Of a stretch of DNA of 7,684 nucleotides, positions 1 through 5,865 are shown in pieces; positions within the stretch are counted from its first letter, which is position 1; each line of letters starts with the position of its first letter. The position numbers and the translations under genes are program-made. The stretch is from NCBI GenBank assembly GCA_019911985.1, contig JAIOJO010000535.1, positions 1 to 7,684 of the forward strand, in the 5' to 3' direction. Under the pieces are notes generated by a model, which made no database searches, had not been told where the DNA came from, and worked only from the letters and a program-made list of their open reading frames with translations. The stretch is from Sulfuricellaceae bacterium. GTDB lineage: Bacteria; Pseudomonadota; Gammaproteobacteria; Burkholderiales; UBA9220.

Positions 1-14
1 ACCCTCTCCCCCGA

Positions 15-40
15 CCCCTCTCCCGCAAGCGGGAGAGGGG
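15..40. repeat. Perfect 12-bp inverted repeat, REP-like intergenic hairpin
   Basis: Arms at 15-26 and 29-40 are perfectly complementary (CCCCTCTCCCGC and its complement) around an AA centre. The preceding bases 1-12 partly repeat the left arm (CCCTCTCCC). Motifs of this CCCTCTCCC-GC-GGGAGAGGG type are very common between genes in many proteobacteria and usually occur as dispersed intergenic repeats. No T-run follows on the plus strand, so I do not call it a terminator. The element may continue off the left edge of the window. Confidence 0.6.
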
Positions 41-90
41 AGAACTACGCCAGTCGTGGAATTCACGGCGCCTTGCCCTCTCCTCTGACC

Positions 91-284
91 CGTCTCGGCT
101 TGCGAGAAAAATCGGGGGAAGTCGGCTGCGTTTGTCTGAGCGTAGCGAGTTTACGCAGCCGCCCGATTTTCCTCGTAAGCCGAGATTCAGCCCGCAGGGC
201 CGGGGCAGCGGAGTCGCCTTTTCTTTGGTTACTTCTCTTTTGGCGAAGCAAAAGAAAGTAACTTGCTGTCGGGCAACCCCCGAC
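91..284. repeat. Composite intergenic repeat made of three stacked hairpins
   Basis: This stretch carries three successive inverted repeats. The first pairs 93-116 with 162-185, about 24 bp with two mismatches, and nests an inner stem of 123-131 with 153-161, giving a cruciform-like block. The second pairs GTTACTT-TCTTTTG (228-242, one extra base) with 249-262 around GCGAAG. The third pairs GTCGGG (268-273) with CCCGAC (279-284). The segment around TTTTCTTTGGTTACTT and GCAAAAGAAAGTAACT is, from memory, a recurrent dispersed motif in Xanthomonas, Pseudomonas and betaproteobacterial genomes. Short reading frames cross it on both strands (for example 63-290 minus and 73-261 plus), but they follow the palindromes and show no recognisable domain. 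I read it as a non-autonomous dispersed repeat; no transposase or clear target duplication is seen. Confidence 0.6.
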
Positions 285-479
285 ACCCAAACTATCCGCG
301 CATAGCGCACAAAACCCCGCGCCGCTTGTAACAACCAGGACAAATACTTATAGTGGCCCAATTGCCATAAGGAAGAAGCTCCTCTGTTATTGCCAGACAA
401 AACCACGGCTCAAGGACAACGACGCGTTACTGCTTTCGTTACGCCGCATCTGTTTTGTTAAAAAACTGCAAAATCAATT

Positions 480-495
480 GGTAAGCCGACTTACC
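480..495. promoter_or_regulatory. Short perfect dyad, possible operator
   Basis: GGTAAG (480-485) is perfectly complementary to CTTACC (490-495) around a CCGA centre. It lies about 100 bases before the DUF4236 start and upstream of the possible -10 box. It could be a regulator site or a small RNA hairpin. The sequence alone does not decide, and a 6-bp dyad can arise by chance. Confidence 0.25.
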
Positions 496-528
496 CAGGG
501 ATAATGCCGCGTACAATGCCAGATTATG

Positions 529-542
529 TTTCACAAGTGAAA
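529..542. promoter_or_regulatory. Dyad TTTCAC-AA-GTGAAA, possible operator
   Basis: A perfect 6+6 dyad with a 2-bp centre lies immediately upstream of the possible -10 box at 548-553. A repressor bound here would cover the -35 region. No regulator gene is encoded nearby to pair it with, so the assignment is only positional. Confidence 0.3.
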
Positions 543-547
543 TCGAA

Positions 548-553
548 TATAAC
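548..553 (+). promoter_or_regulatory. Possible -10 box for the DUF4236 gene
   Basis: TATAAC matches five of six bases of the sigma-70 -10 consensus and lies 41 bases before the ATG. No good -35 hexamer is seen at the expected 16-18 bp spacing (524-529 is TTATGT), so the promoter is weak or activator-dependent if real. Confidence 0.25.
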
Positions 554-594
554 GTCATGCCGCTTACATCCATGCCACTTCGGAGGTTTAGCCC

Positions 595-1707
595 ATGGGC
601 TTCTATCTGAGAAAGAGCATCAGCGTTGGACCATTGCGATTCAACCTATCGAAGTCAGGAATCGGTGTGTCGGCGGGGGTAACTGGTCTTCGCTTTGGCG
701 TCGGCCCACGAGGCAACTACGTACACATGGGCCGGGGCGGCCTGTATTACCGCGCGACGCTTCCACCGTCATCTTCGCCTCGTAGCTCGCCAACCCAGCC
801 GCCTTCGCCTATTGCGCCTGAAATACCATCGGGGACTCGCGCACCGCTTGAAGAGATCGAATCGGCAGACGTTTCTCAAATCGTCGACTCTTCCTCTCGT
901 GAGCTTCTAAACGAACTGAACCGAAAGCAGGCCAAGATGCGCTTGTGGCCCGTCGTTGCAATTGCCTCAGTTATTATTCTTGGTTTTGGCATCTCTTCAA
1001 GCTGGCCTAGCTGGCTACTGGGCATATTCGCCGTCGCGGGCGCTGCTGGAACGTATGTAGCCCATACTCGAGATGTGTTGGAAAAAACTGTTGTGCTGTT
1101 CTACAACTTTGACCCCGACATGGAAACCACCTATGCCCAACTTCATACCGCTGCGAGTCAGCTTGCCAATTGCGCGGCAGCTTGGCATATCGAGGCGTCT
1201 GGAAAAGTTCATGACCGGAAATACCATGCGGGAGCAAGCGATCTTGTCCGCCGAAAGAATACCTCCTTTCGTAAGGCAGAACCACCTTACGTCAAGACGA
1301 ACATCGAAACCATCGCGGTTGGTGTAGGTCGTCAAACGCTCTACTTCTTTCCCGACCGCGTTCTTGTCTATGACCAGAACGGCGTGGGCGCCGTTGGCTA
1401 TCAAGAACTGCGCATTGAAGTAGGTGCAACTCGATTCATCGAAAGCGTGTCAGTTCCTCGAGATGCCGAAGTCGTTGATCGAACCTGGAAGTATGTTAAT
1501 AAGTCTGGTGGCCCAGATAAGCGATTCAAGGACAATAAAGAACTCCCTGTTTGCCGATACGAGGAAATCACGCTGTCGAGCCAGTCTGGACTAAACGAAA
1601 TTCTCCAATTGTCCCGGTGTGGCGCCGGAAACGGTTTCGCCGAGGCCATTTCTTCGCTGGGCAAGAAGATGCCTAAGGAAGGTATCAGTGTTGCGAAAGC
1701 GGCATAA
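595..1707 (+). CDS. DUF4236 domain membrane protein of unknown function
   Basis: A 370-residue protein. The ATG is supported by GGAGG at 582-586, 8 bases upstream. Residues 1-55 match the DUF4236 pattern, a glycine-rich domain with the signature FYLRKSISVGPLRFNLSKSG and a GPRGNYVHMGRGGLYYR segment. A proline/serine-rich linker follows (about 56-85), then a charged helical stretch (86-115). Two hydrophobic segments come next (about 117-133 and 137-156), predicted to form a membrane hairpin with both ends in the cytoplasm. The C-terminal part (165-360) has alternating beta-like stretches, including YFFPDRVLVYD (250-260) and a conserved-looking PVCRYEEI-SGLNEI region (318-336). From memory, longer DUF4236 proteins share similar C-terminal sequences. 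Function is unknown; no catalytic motif or signal peptide is visible. Codons appear less GC-biased than in ahcY or metF, consistent with accessory origin. No partner gene adjoins it. Confidence 0.85.
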   Translation: MGFYLRKSISVGPLRFNLSKSGIGVSAGVTGLRFGVGPRGNYVHMGRGGLYYRATLPPSSSPRSSPTQPPSPIAPEIPSGTRAPLEEIESADVSQIVDSSSRELLNELNRKQAKMRLWPVVAIASVIILGFGISSSWPSWLLGIFAVAGAAGTYVAHTRDVLEKTVVLFYNFDPDMETTYAQLHTAASQLANCAAAWHIEASGKVHDRKYHAGASDLVRRKNTSFRKAEPPYVKTNIETIAVGVGRQTLYFFPDRVLVYDQNGVGAVGYQELRIEVGATRFIESVSVPRDAEVVDRTWKYVNKSGGPDKRFKDNKELPVCRYEEITLSSQSGLNEILQLSRCGAGNGFAEAISSLGKKMPKEGISVAKAA

Positions 1708-1826
1708 CCCTGCGGCCCACCGGACACTGCGCAATAAAACGTGTAGCGCCGGTTAGCTCTGCGTTGAACATAACAGCAATCAATTCCCTATAAATCCCCC
1801 CTTCCCCAAAAATTCCAAAAACCAGT

Positions 1827-1832
1827 TATAAT
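1827..1832 (+). promoter_or_regulatory. -10 box of the ahcY promoter
   Basis: A perfect TATAAT lies 10 bases before the first base of the SAH aptamer, which puts the expected start of transcription at about 1838-1841, right at the aptamer's 5' edge. The -35 region (about 1804-1809) is poor. The fit between the predicted start site and the riboswitch boundary is the main support. Confidence 0.6.
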
Positions 1833-1841
1833 TCAACCCGA

Positions 1842-1900
1842 CCGAGGAGCGCTGCAACGGATACACTCCGTCAGGCTCGGTTTTCTAAAGAACTGCGCTC
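1842..1900 (+). ncRNA. SAH riboswitch controlling ahcY-metF
   Basis: The RNA matches the S-adenosylhomocysteine riboswitch (Rfam SAH_riboswitch family) in sequence and fold. P1 pairs CCGAG (1842-1846) with CTCGG (1876-1880). P2 pairs ACGGA (1857-1861) with TCCGT (1867-1871) around a 5-base loop. The pseudoknot pairs GAGCGC (1847-1852) with GCGCTC (1895-1900). The conserved segments GAGGAGCGCTGC and CAGGCTCGG are present. In this family SAH binding stabilises the pseudoknot and raises expression of SAH-recycling genes, and the gene downstream here is ahcY, the classical target. The aptamer begins within a few bases of the predicted transcription start. Confidence 0.93.
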
Positions 1901-1942
1901 GCCTGTTTCTAACCCGTGCCGGACACGGGATGCCAGGTGAGC
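1897..1942 (+). promoter_or_regulatory. Alternative hairpin competing with the SAH pseudoknot
   Basis: Bases 1897-1905 (GCTCGCCTG) can pair with 1934-1942 (CAGGTGAGC) as nine pairs, one of them G-U. An inner stem pairs CCCGTG (1913-1918) with CACGGG (1924-1929). The outer helix uses 1897-1900, four of the six bases that form the 3' strand of the aptamer pseudoknot, so the two folds exclude each other. No U-run follows, so this does not look like a factor-independent terminator. I infer that it is the SAH-free branch of the expression platform. Confidence 0.55.
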
Positions 1943-1960
1943 AATACTCCCGCATCCCCC

Positions 1961-1991
1961 CGGCCACAACGCAAGGAGTTCGCTGTGGCTG
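1961..1991 (+). promoter_or_regulatory. ahcY: Hairpin enclosing the ahcY RBS and start codon
   Basis: CGGCCACA (1961-1968) can pair with TGTGGCTG (1984-1991) as eight pairs including one G-U, extended by GC (1971-1972) with GC (1982-1983). The ribosome binding site AAGGAG (1973-1978) falls in the 9-base loop, and the GTG start (1985-1987) is buried in the stem. Such a structure could limit translation and serve as the output of the upstream riboswitch. It is inferred from base pairing only. Confidence 0.45.
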
Positions 1992-3391
1992 ACACCCAAA
2001 ACTTTACCGACTGCAAGGTCGCCGATATGTCCCTGGCCGTCTGGGGCCGCAAGGAAATTCTCATGGCCGAGGTGGAAATGCCCGGCCTGATGGCCATCCG
2101 CGAAGAAAATGTCGCCGCGCAACCGCTCAAAGGCGCGCGCATCGCCGGTTCGCTGCACATGACCATCCAGACCGCCGTGCTGATCGAAACCCTCACGGCG
2201 CTGGGCGCCGAAGTGCGCTGGGCTTCCTGCAACATCTACTCGACGCAGGACCAAGCCGCCGCGGCCATCGCCGCCGACGGCATCCCGGTATTCGCCTACA
2301 AGGGCGAATCGCTGGAGGAGTACTGGGATTACACCCACCGCATTTTCGAATGGCAGGGCGAACCGGCCAACATGATTCTCGACGACGGCGGCGACGCGAC
2401 CCTACTGCTGCACCTGGGTACCCGCGCCGAAACCGATCCGTCCTGCATCGCCAATCCGACTTGCGAGGAAGAACGCGTGCTGTTCGCGGCGATCAAGAAC
2501 AAGCTGGCGACCTCGCCCGGCGGGTATTCCGCCCGCATCAAGCATATCAAGGGCGTGACCGAGGAAACCACCACCGGCGTGCACCGCTTGTACCAGATGG
2601 CCGAGGAAGGCCGCCTGAAATTCCCGGCGATCAACGTCAACGACTCGGTCACCAAGTCCAAGTTCGACAACCTGTATGGCTGCCGCGAATCGCTGCTGGA
2701 CGGCATCAAGCGCGCCACCGACGTGATGATCGCCGGAAAAATCTGCGTGGTGTTGGGCTACGGCGACGTCGGCAAGGGCTGCGCGCAGGCTTTCCGCGGC
2801 ATGGGCGCGACCGTGATGGTGACCGAGATCGACCCGATCTGCGCGCTGCAAGCGGCGATGGAAGGCTACCGCGTAGTGACCATGGACGACGTGGCGGGAT
2901 TGGGCGACATTTTCGTCACCTGCACCGGCAACGTGAACGTCATCAACCACGACCACATGGCGAACATGAAGAACGAAGCCATCGTCTGCAACATCGGCCA
3001 CTTCGATTCGGAAATCGACATCGCCTCGTTGGAAAAATACCAGTGGGACGAGATCAAGCCCCAGGTGGATCATGTCATCTTCCCCGACGGCAAGAAGATC
3101 ATCGTGCTCGCCAAGGGCCGCCTAGTGAACCTGGGCTGCGCCACCGGCCACCCGTCCTTCGTGATGTCGGCGTCGTTCAGCAACCAGACCATCGCCCAGA
3201 TCGAGCTGTTCAACCACCCGCAGAACTACGAGAACAAGGTCTACGTTCTGCCTAAGCACCTGGACGAGAAAGTGGCGCGGCTGCATCTGATGAAAATCGG
3301 CGTGAACCTGACCGAGCTGACCGACGCGCAAGCCGCCTACATCGGTGTGCCCAAGAACGGCCCGTACAAAGCGAGCCACTATCGCTATTAA
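1985..3391 (+). CDS. ahcY: Adenosylhomocysteinase (S-adenosyl-L-homocysteine hydrolase)
   Basis: A 468-residue cytoplasmic enzyme that splits SAH into adenosine and homocysteine with bound NAD, relieving product inhibition of methyltransferases. I chose the GTG at 1985 because AAGGAG lies 6 bases upstream and the protein then starts MADTQNFTDCKVADMSL, as in the family. An in-frame GTG at 1916 would run through the riboswitch expression platform. Visible motifs are the substrate-domain LDDGGD (132-137), EETTTGVH (193-200) and SVTKSKFDNLYG (221-232), which hold the expected catalytic Asp, Glu, Lys and Asp. Others are the NAD-binding GYGDVGKG (258-265), GHPSFVMS (388-395) and the C-terminal Lys/Tyr tail (KASHYRY). 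An insert around 150-190 is typical of the longer bacterial form. Length is normal and all motifs are intact. It is controlled by the SAH riboswitch and followed by metF. Confidence 0.97.
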   Translation: MADTQNFTDCKVADMSLAVWGRKEILMAEVEMPGLMAIREENVAAQPLKGARIAGSLHMTIQTAVLIETLTALGAEVRWASCNIYSTQDQAAAAIAADGIPVFAYKGESLEEYWDYTHRIFEWQGEPANMILDDGGDATLLLHLGTRAETDPSCIANPTCEEERVLFAAIKNKLATSPGGYSARIKHIKGVTEETTTGVHRLYQMAEEGRLKFPAINVNDSVTKSKFDNLYGCRESLLDGIKRATDVMIAGKICVVLGYGDVGKGCAQAFRGMGATVMVTEIDPICALQAAMEGYRVVTMDDVAGLGDIFVTCTGNVNVINHDHMANMKNEAIVCNIGHFDSEIDIASLEKYQWDEIKPQVDHVIFPDGKKIIVLAKGRLVNLGCATGHPSFVMSASFSNQTIAQIELFNHPQNYENKVYVLPKHLDEKVARLHLMKIGVNLTELTDAQAAYIGVPKNGPYKASHYRY

Positions 3392-3408
3392 CCTGAACCG
3401 CGGAGCGC

Positions 3409-3436
3409 GGAACCCGGAGCCCTGCTCCCGGGTTTC
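3409..3436 (+). promoter_or_regulatory. Hairpin between ahcY and metF
   Basis: GAACCC plus GGAGC (3410-3420) pairs with GCTCC plus GGGTT (3424-3434), with one bulged C and a 3-base loop, and two further weak pairs at the base. Only TTTC follows and metF begins 27 bases later, so it could be a processing or attenuation hairpin that sets the ratio of the two products. It is a weak terminator candidate at best. Confidence 0.35.
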
Positions 3437-3463
3437 ATGCCCGCGCATCTTCGTGGTGAAGAA

Positions 3464-4294
3464 ATGAACAAACCCATTCTCAGTTTCGAGTTTTTTCCGC
3501 CCAAGACCGAAGAGGGCATGGACAAGCTGCGCGCGGCGCGCAAACAGCTCGCCCAACTACAGCCGGAATTTTTTTCCGTCACCTTCGGCGCGGGCGGCAC
3601 GACTCGCGACCGCACGCTGGAAACCGTGCTGGAAATCCAGCGCGAAGGCTTTAGCGCGGCGCCGCACTTGTCGTGCGTCGGCGCGACCCGTGACAGCCTG
3701 AAATCGCTGCTCGACGAGTACCGCAGCCACGGCATCAAGCGCATCGTCGCGCTGCGCGGCGATATTCCCTCGGGCATGATAGACCCCGGCGAGTTCCGTT
3801 ATGCGGCGGACTTAGTGGCGTTTATCCGCCAGGAATACGGCGATATTTTCCAACTGGAAGTGGCGGCCTATCCCGAAACCCACCCCGAAGCCAGCTCCGC
3901 CACCGCCGATCTGGCCAGCTTCAAGCGCAAGGTGGATGCCGGAGCCGACGGCGCCATTACCCAGTATTTTTACAACGCCGACGCCTATTTCAATTTCATG
4001 GACGAGTGCGGCGCGCTGGGCATAGACATCCCCGTCGTGCCGGGCATCATGCCGATCAACAACTACAGCCAGCTTGCGCGGTTTTCCGACGCCTGCGGCG
4101 CGGAAATCCCGCGCTGGATGCGCAAGAAACTGGAAAGTTACGGCAACGACATGCCGTCGATTCACGCTTTCGGCCTGGACGTGGTAACAGCGCTGTGCGA
4201 CCGCTTGCTGCAAAACGGCGCGCCCGGCCTGCATTTTTACACGATGAATCAAGCGGGCTTGGTGTCCACCGTCTGCCAACGGCTCGGCTTGTAA
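3464..4294 (+). CDS. metF: Methylenetetrahydrofolate reductase
   Basis: A 276-residue FAD-dependent cytoplasmic enzyme that reduces 5,10-methylene-THF to 5-methyl-THF, the methyl donor for methionine synthesis. I chose the ATG at 3464 because the protein then begins MNKPILSFEFFPP, as usual for MetF, and a weak GGTGAAG lies just upstream. An ATG at 3437 adds nine residues without a ribosome site. Motifs include FEFFPP (8-13, with the catalytic-type Glu9), APHLSC (66-71), ALRGD (96-100), AAYPETHPEA (134-143), KRKVDAGAD (154-162), ITQYFY (165-170), PGIMPI (193-198) and HFYTMN (257-262). Length fits the E. coli-type single-domain enzyme. It follows ahcY by 72 bases and is probably co-transcribed with it under SAH control. 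No key residue appears to be missing. Confidence 0.96.
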   Translation: MNKPILSFEFFPPKTEEGMDKLRAARKQLAQLQPEFFSVTFGAGGTTRDRTLETVLEIQREGFSAAPHLSCVGATRDSLKSLLDEYRSHGIKRIVALRGDIPSGMIDPGEFRYAADLVAFIRQEYGDIFQLEVAAYPETHPEASSATADLASFKRKVDAGADGAITQYFYNADAYFNFMDECGALGIDIPVVPGIMPINNYSQLARFSDACGAEIPRWMRKKLESYGNDMPSIHAFGLDVVTALCDRLLQNGAPGLHFYTMNQAGLVSTVCQRLGL

Positions 4295-4307
4295 TTCCGT
4301 GCTGGGC

Positions 4308-5054
4308 TTAGCGCGGCTGTTGCTCCCCCGCGCGCCCCATCAAGGGGTACAGGGCCGTTTTCAGGCTGGAAAAAATCTTCGAATGCTCGCCTTCGACCTG
4401 GGCCAGCAGCTCCTTCATGCGCTGGCGCTGGGAGGGCATCGCGAAACAGGCGGGGCAATTCTCGAAAATCACCGGCAGATTGGCGTTTTTGGCGAAAGCC
4501 GCCGTCTGGCGTTCGCGCGCGGTGATGAAGGGACGGATAACCCGGATGTCGCCTTGGTCGTTGAGGTAGTGGGCTTGCATGGTGCGCAGCTTACCGCCGA
4601 AAAAAGCGCTCATCAAAAAGGTTTCCGCCGCGTCGTCCAGGTGCTGCGCCAGGGCCAGCACGTTGTAGCCGTTATCCCGCGCGGCCCGGTACAAGATGCC
4701 GCGGCGCAGGCGCGAGCAGAAGGCGCAAAACGAATCCCCCTGCATCGAGGTCTTGGCCTGCTCCAGGATAGGCTGGCTCTGGTAAAAATAGGGGATGCCG
4801 AGTTCCGCCAAATAGGCCTTGAGCGGGGATGGATCGTAATCCGGCGACTGCGGGTCCACCGTTGCCGCCGCCAGTTCGAAGCGCACCGGTGCCTTCTTCT
4901 GCAGATGCAGCAGCACATGCAGTAAAGACAGGCTGTCTTTGCCGCCCGACAAGCCGAGCAGTACCCGGTCGCCGTTGCGGATCATGTCGAAATCGCCGAT
5001 GGCGCGGCCGGCGGCGGAGAGTAGGGATTTGGGCGGTTTGATGGGTTCGGTCAC
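4308..5054 (-). CDS. ttcA: TtcA-like tRNA 2-thiocytidine synthetase, short form
   Basis: A 248-residue PP-loop ATPase. TtcA proteins thiolate cytidine 32 of certain tRNAs using ATP, a 4Fe-4S cluster and a sulfur donor. Visible features are KSLLSAAGRAIGDFDMI (9-25), the PP-loop SGGKDS (36-41), and CAFCSRLRRGILYR (110-123) with Cys110 and Cys113. AQHLDDAAETFLM (136-148) replaces the usual GHHxDD pattern. GGKLRTM (153-159), IRPF (173-176) and Cys200 in NCPAC follow. Three cysteines at these places match the cluster ligands of TtcA. The protein is about 60 residues shorter than E. coli TtcA, and its C-terminus differs, so it may belong to a paralogous TtcA-like group with another tRNA target. It lies 57 bases after the pteridine reductase, probably in one transcript, and converges on metF with only 13 bases between stop codons. 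Confidence 0.85.
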   Translation of the reverse strand: MTEPIKPPKSLLSAAGRAIGDFDMIRNGDRVLLGLSGGKDSLSLLHVLLHLQKKAPVRFELAAATVDPQSPDYDPSPLKAYLAELGIPYFYQSQPILEQAKTSMQGDSFCAFCSRLRRGILYRAARDNGYNVLALAQHLDDAAETFLMSAFFGGKLRTMQAHYLNDQGDIRVIRPFITARERQTAAFAKNANLPVIFENCPACFAMPSQRQRMKELLAQVEGEHSKIFSSLKTALYPLMGRAGEQQPR

Positions 5055-5111
5055 GATATCGATCCGGCTTTGGCATTCGTCTCGGTGGCGAATGGCTATT
5101 AAAAAATCGGC

Positions 5112-5852
5112 TTACAGGCTGGCGCTGCGTCCACCGTCCACCGGCACAATCACCCCGGTGATATAGGGTGCGTCCGCCACCAGGAAGGCCACCGTTTTGG
5201 CAATATCCTCCGGGCTGCCTTCGCGCTTGAGCAGGGTATGGGCGATGATGCGGCGCCGCTCGGGGTCGTCGAAAGCGGGGTCGTCTTCCGGCCACATGAT
5301 GGGGCCGGGCGCCACCGCGTTGACGCGTACCTGTGGACCCAATTCATGGGCCAGCGACTTGGTCAGGGCAACCAGACCGGCCTTTGCCAGGCTGTACACC
5401 ACATAGCTCTTCATCGGGCGTTCGGCGTGGATGTCGGCGATATTGACGATGCAGCCATGGTTTCTGCGCAGTTCGGGCGCGGCCGCCTGGGATAGAAACA
5501 AGGGGGCCTTGAGGTTGGTGCCGATCAGATCGGTCCAGTTTTCTTCCTTGATTTCCCCCACCGCCGTCGGGTAAAAACTGGAGGCGTTGTTGATCAGCGC
5601 GTCCAAGCGCCCGAATTGCCACACGGTCGCCTCGACCAGTGCGGGCAAACCGTCGCAGGCTAGCAGGTCGGCCTGCACCAAGGCGGCGGAACCGGCGCGA
5701 ACCCGGTTCAGCTCGTCGCACAGGCTCTGGGCTTCGCCGCGGGACGAGCGGTAATGGATCATCAGCTTCGCGCCGCCTGCGTGCAGGCGGCGGCAAATGG
5801 CCGCCCCTACGCGCTTGGCGCCGCCGGTGATAAGCACGATCTTTTCTTGCAT
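5112..5852 (-). CDS. Pteridine reductase, PTR1/FolM-type SDR
   Basis: A 246-residue short-chain dehydrogenase/reductase, probably reducing dihydropterins or dihydrofolate with NADPH. The ATG at 5852 has AAGGA 7 bases upstream; the longer open frame to 5957 runs through an inverted repeat and is not used. Motifs are TGGAKRVG (9-16), the TGxxxRxG form typical of FolM/PTR1 rather than the common TGxxxGxG, HYRSS (33-37) as expected for NADPH, and NNASSFYP (88-95). The catalytic set is Asp140 in NIADIHAERP, Tyr153 and Lys157. Having Asp in place of the usual Ser, 13 residues before Tyr, is the PTR1 hallmark. NAVAPGPI (178-185) and a terminal GVIVPVDGG (233-241) complete the fold. It is followed by ttcA on the same strand. 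Such enzymes can supply tetrahydropterin cofactors or back up dihydrofolate reductase; which one applies here is not visible. Confidence 0.88.
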   Translation of the reverse strand: MQEKIVLITGGAKRVGAAICRRLHAGGAKLMIHYRSSRGEAQSLCDELNRVRAGSAALVQADLLACDGLPALVEATVWQFGRLDALINNASSFYPTAVGEIKEENWTDLIGTNLKAPLFLSQAAAPELRRNHGCIVNIADIHAERPMKSYVVYSLAKAGLVALTKSLAHELGPQVRVNAVAPGPIMWPEDDPAFDDPERRRIIAHTLLKREGSPEDIAKTVAFLVADAPYITGVIVPVDGGRSASL

Positions 5853-5865
5853 GGTATATTCCTTG

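Larger units (their letters stand above)
285..594. other. Intergenic leader without a recognisable gene
   Basis: About 310 bases between the hairpin repeats and the DUF4236 gene. Base composition is more AT-rich than the rest of the window. I see no convincing coding region. A reading frame opening at 504 overlaps the next gene in another frame and is judged a shadow. The segment contains two short perfect dyads (480-495 and 529-542) and a possible -10 element at 548-553, described separately. A promoter for the downstream gene presumably lies here. Confidence 0.5.

Noticed and set aside
63..290. 75-residue minus-strand reading frame (and a 62-residue plus-strand frame at 73-261)
   Set aside because: Both follow the hairpin repeats and have no recognisable domain. 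Such frames are typical artefacts of this dispersed repeat.
504..785. 93-residue frame overlapping the DUF4236 start
   Set aside because: It overlaps the real gene in another frame, has no ribosome site and no recognisable sequence.
1702..1769. Integron attC-like site after the DUF4236 gene
   Set aside because: GTTGAAC (1763-1769) fits GTTRRRY, but the opposing GCATAAC does not fit RYYYAAC and pairs poorly. The inner arms pair only over ACCGG/CCGGT, and there is no matching site upstream of the gene.
1916..1984. Longer ahcY start at GTG 1916
   Set aside because: It has no ribosome site, adds 23 residues not expected in the family, and would translate through the riboswitch expression platform. 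GTG 1985 has AAGGAG at 6-base spacing.
2350..3255. 301-residue plus-strand frame inside ahcY
   Set aside because: It is an arginine-rich shadow frame of a GC-rich gene, and ahcY is intact in its own frame.
4299..4925. 208-residue plus-strand frame
   Set aside because: It lies opposite the TtcA-like gene, which has a complete PP-loop and cysteine motifs. The plus frame has no domain.
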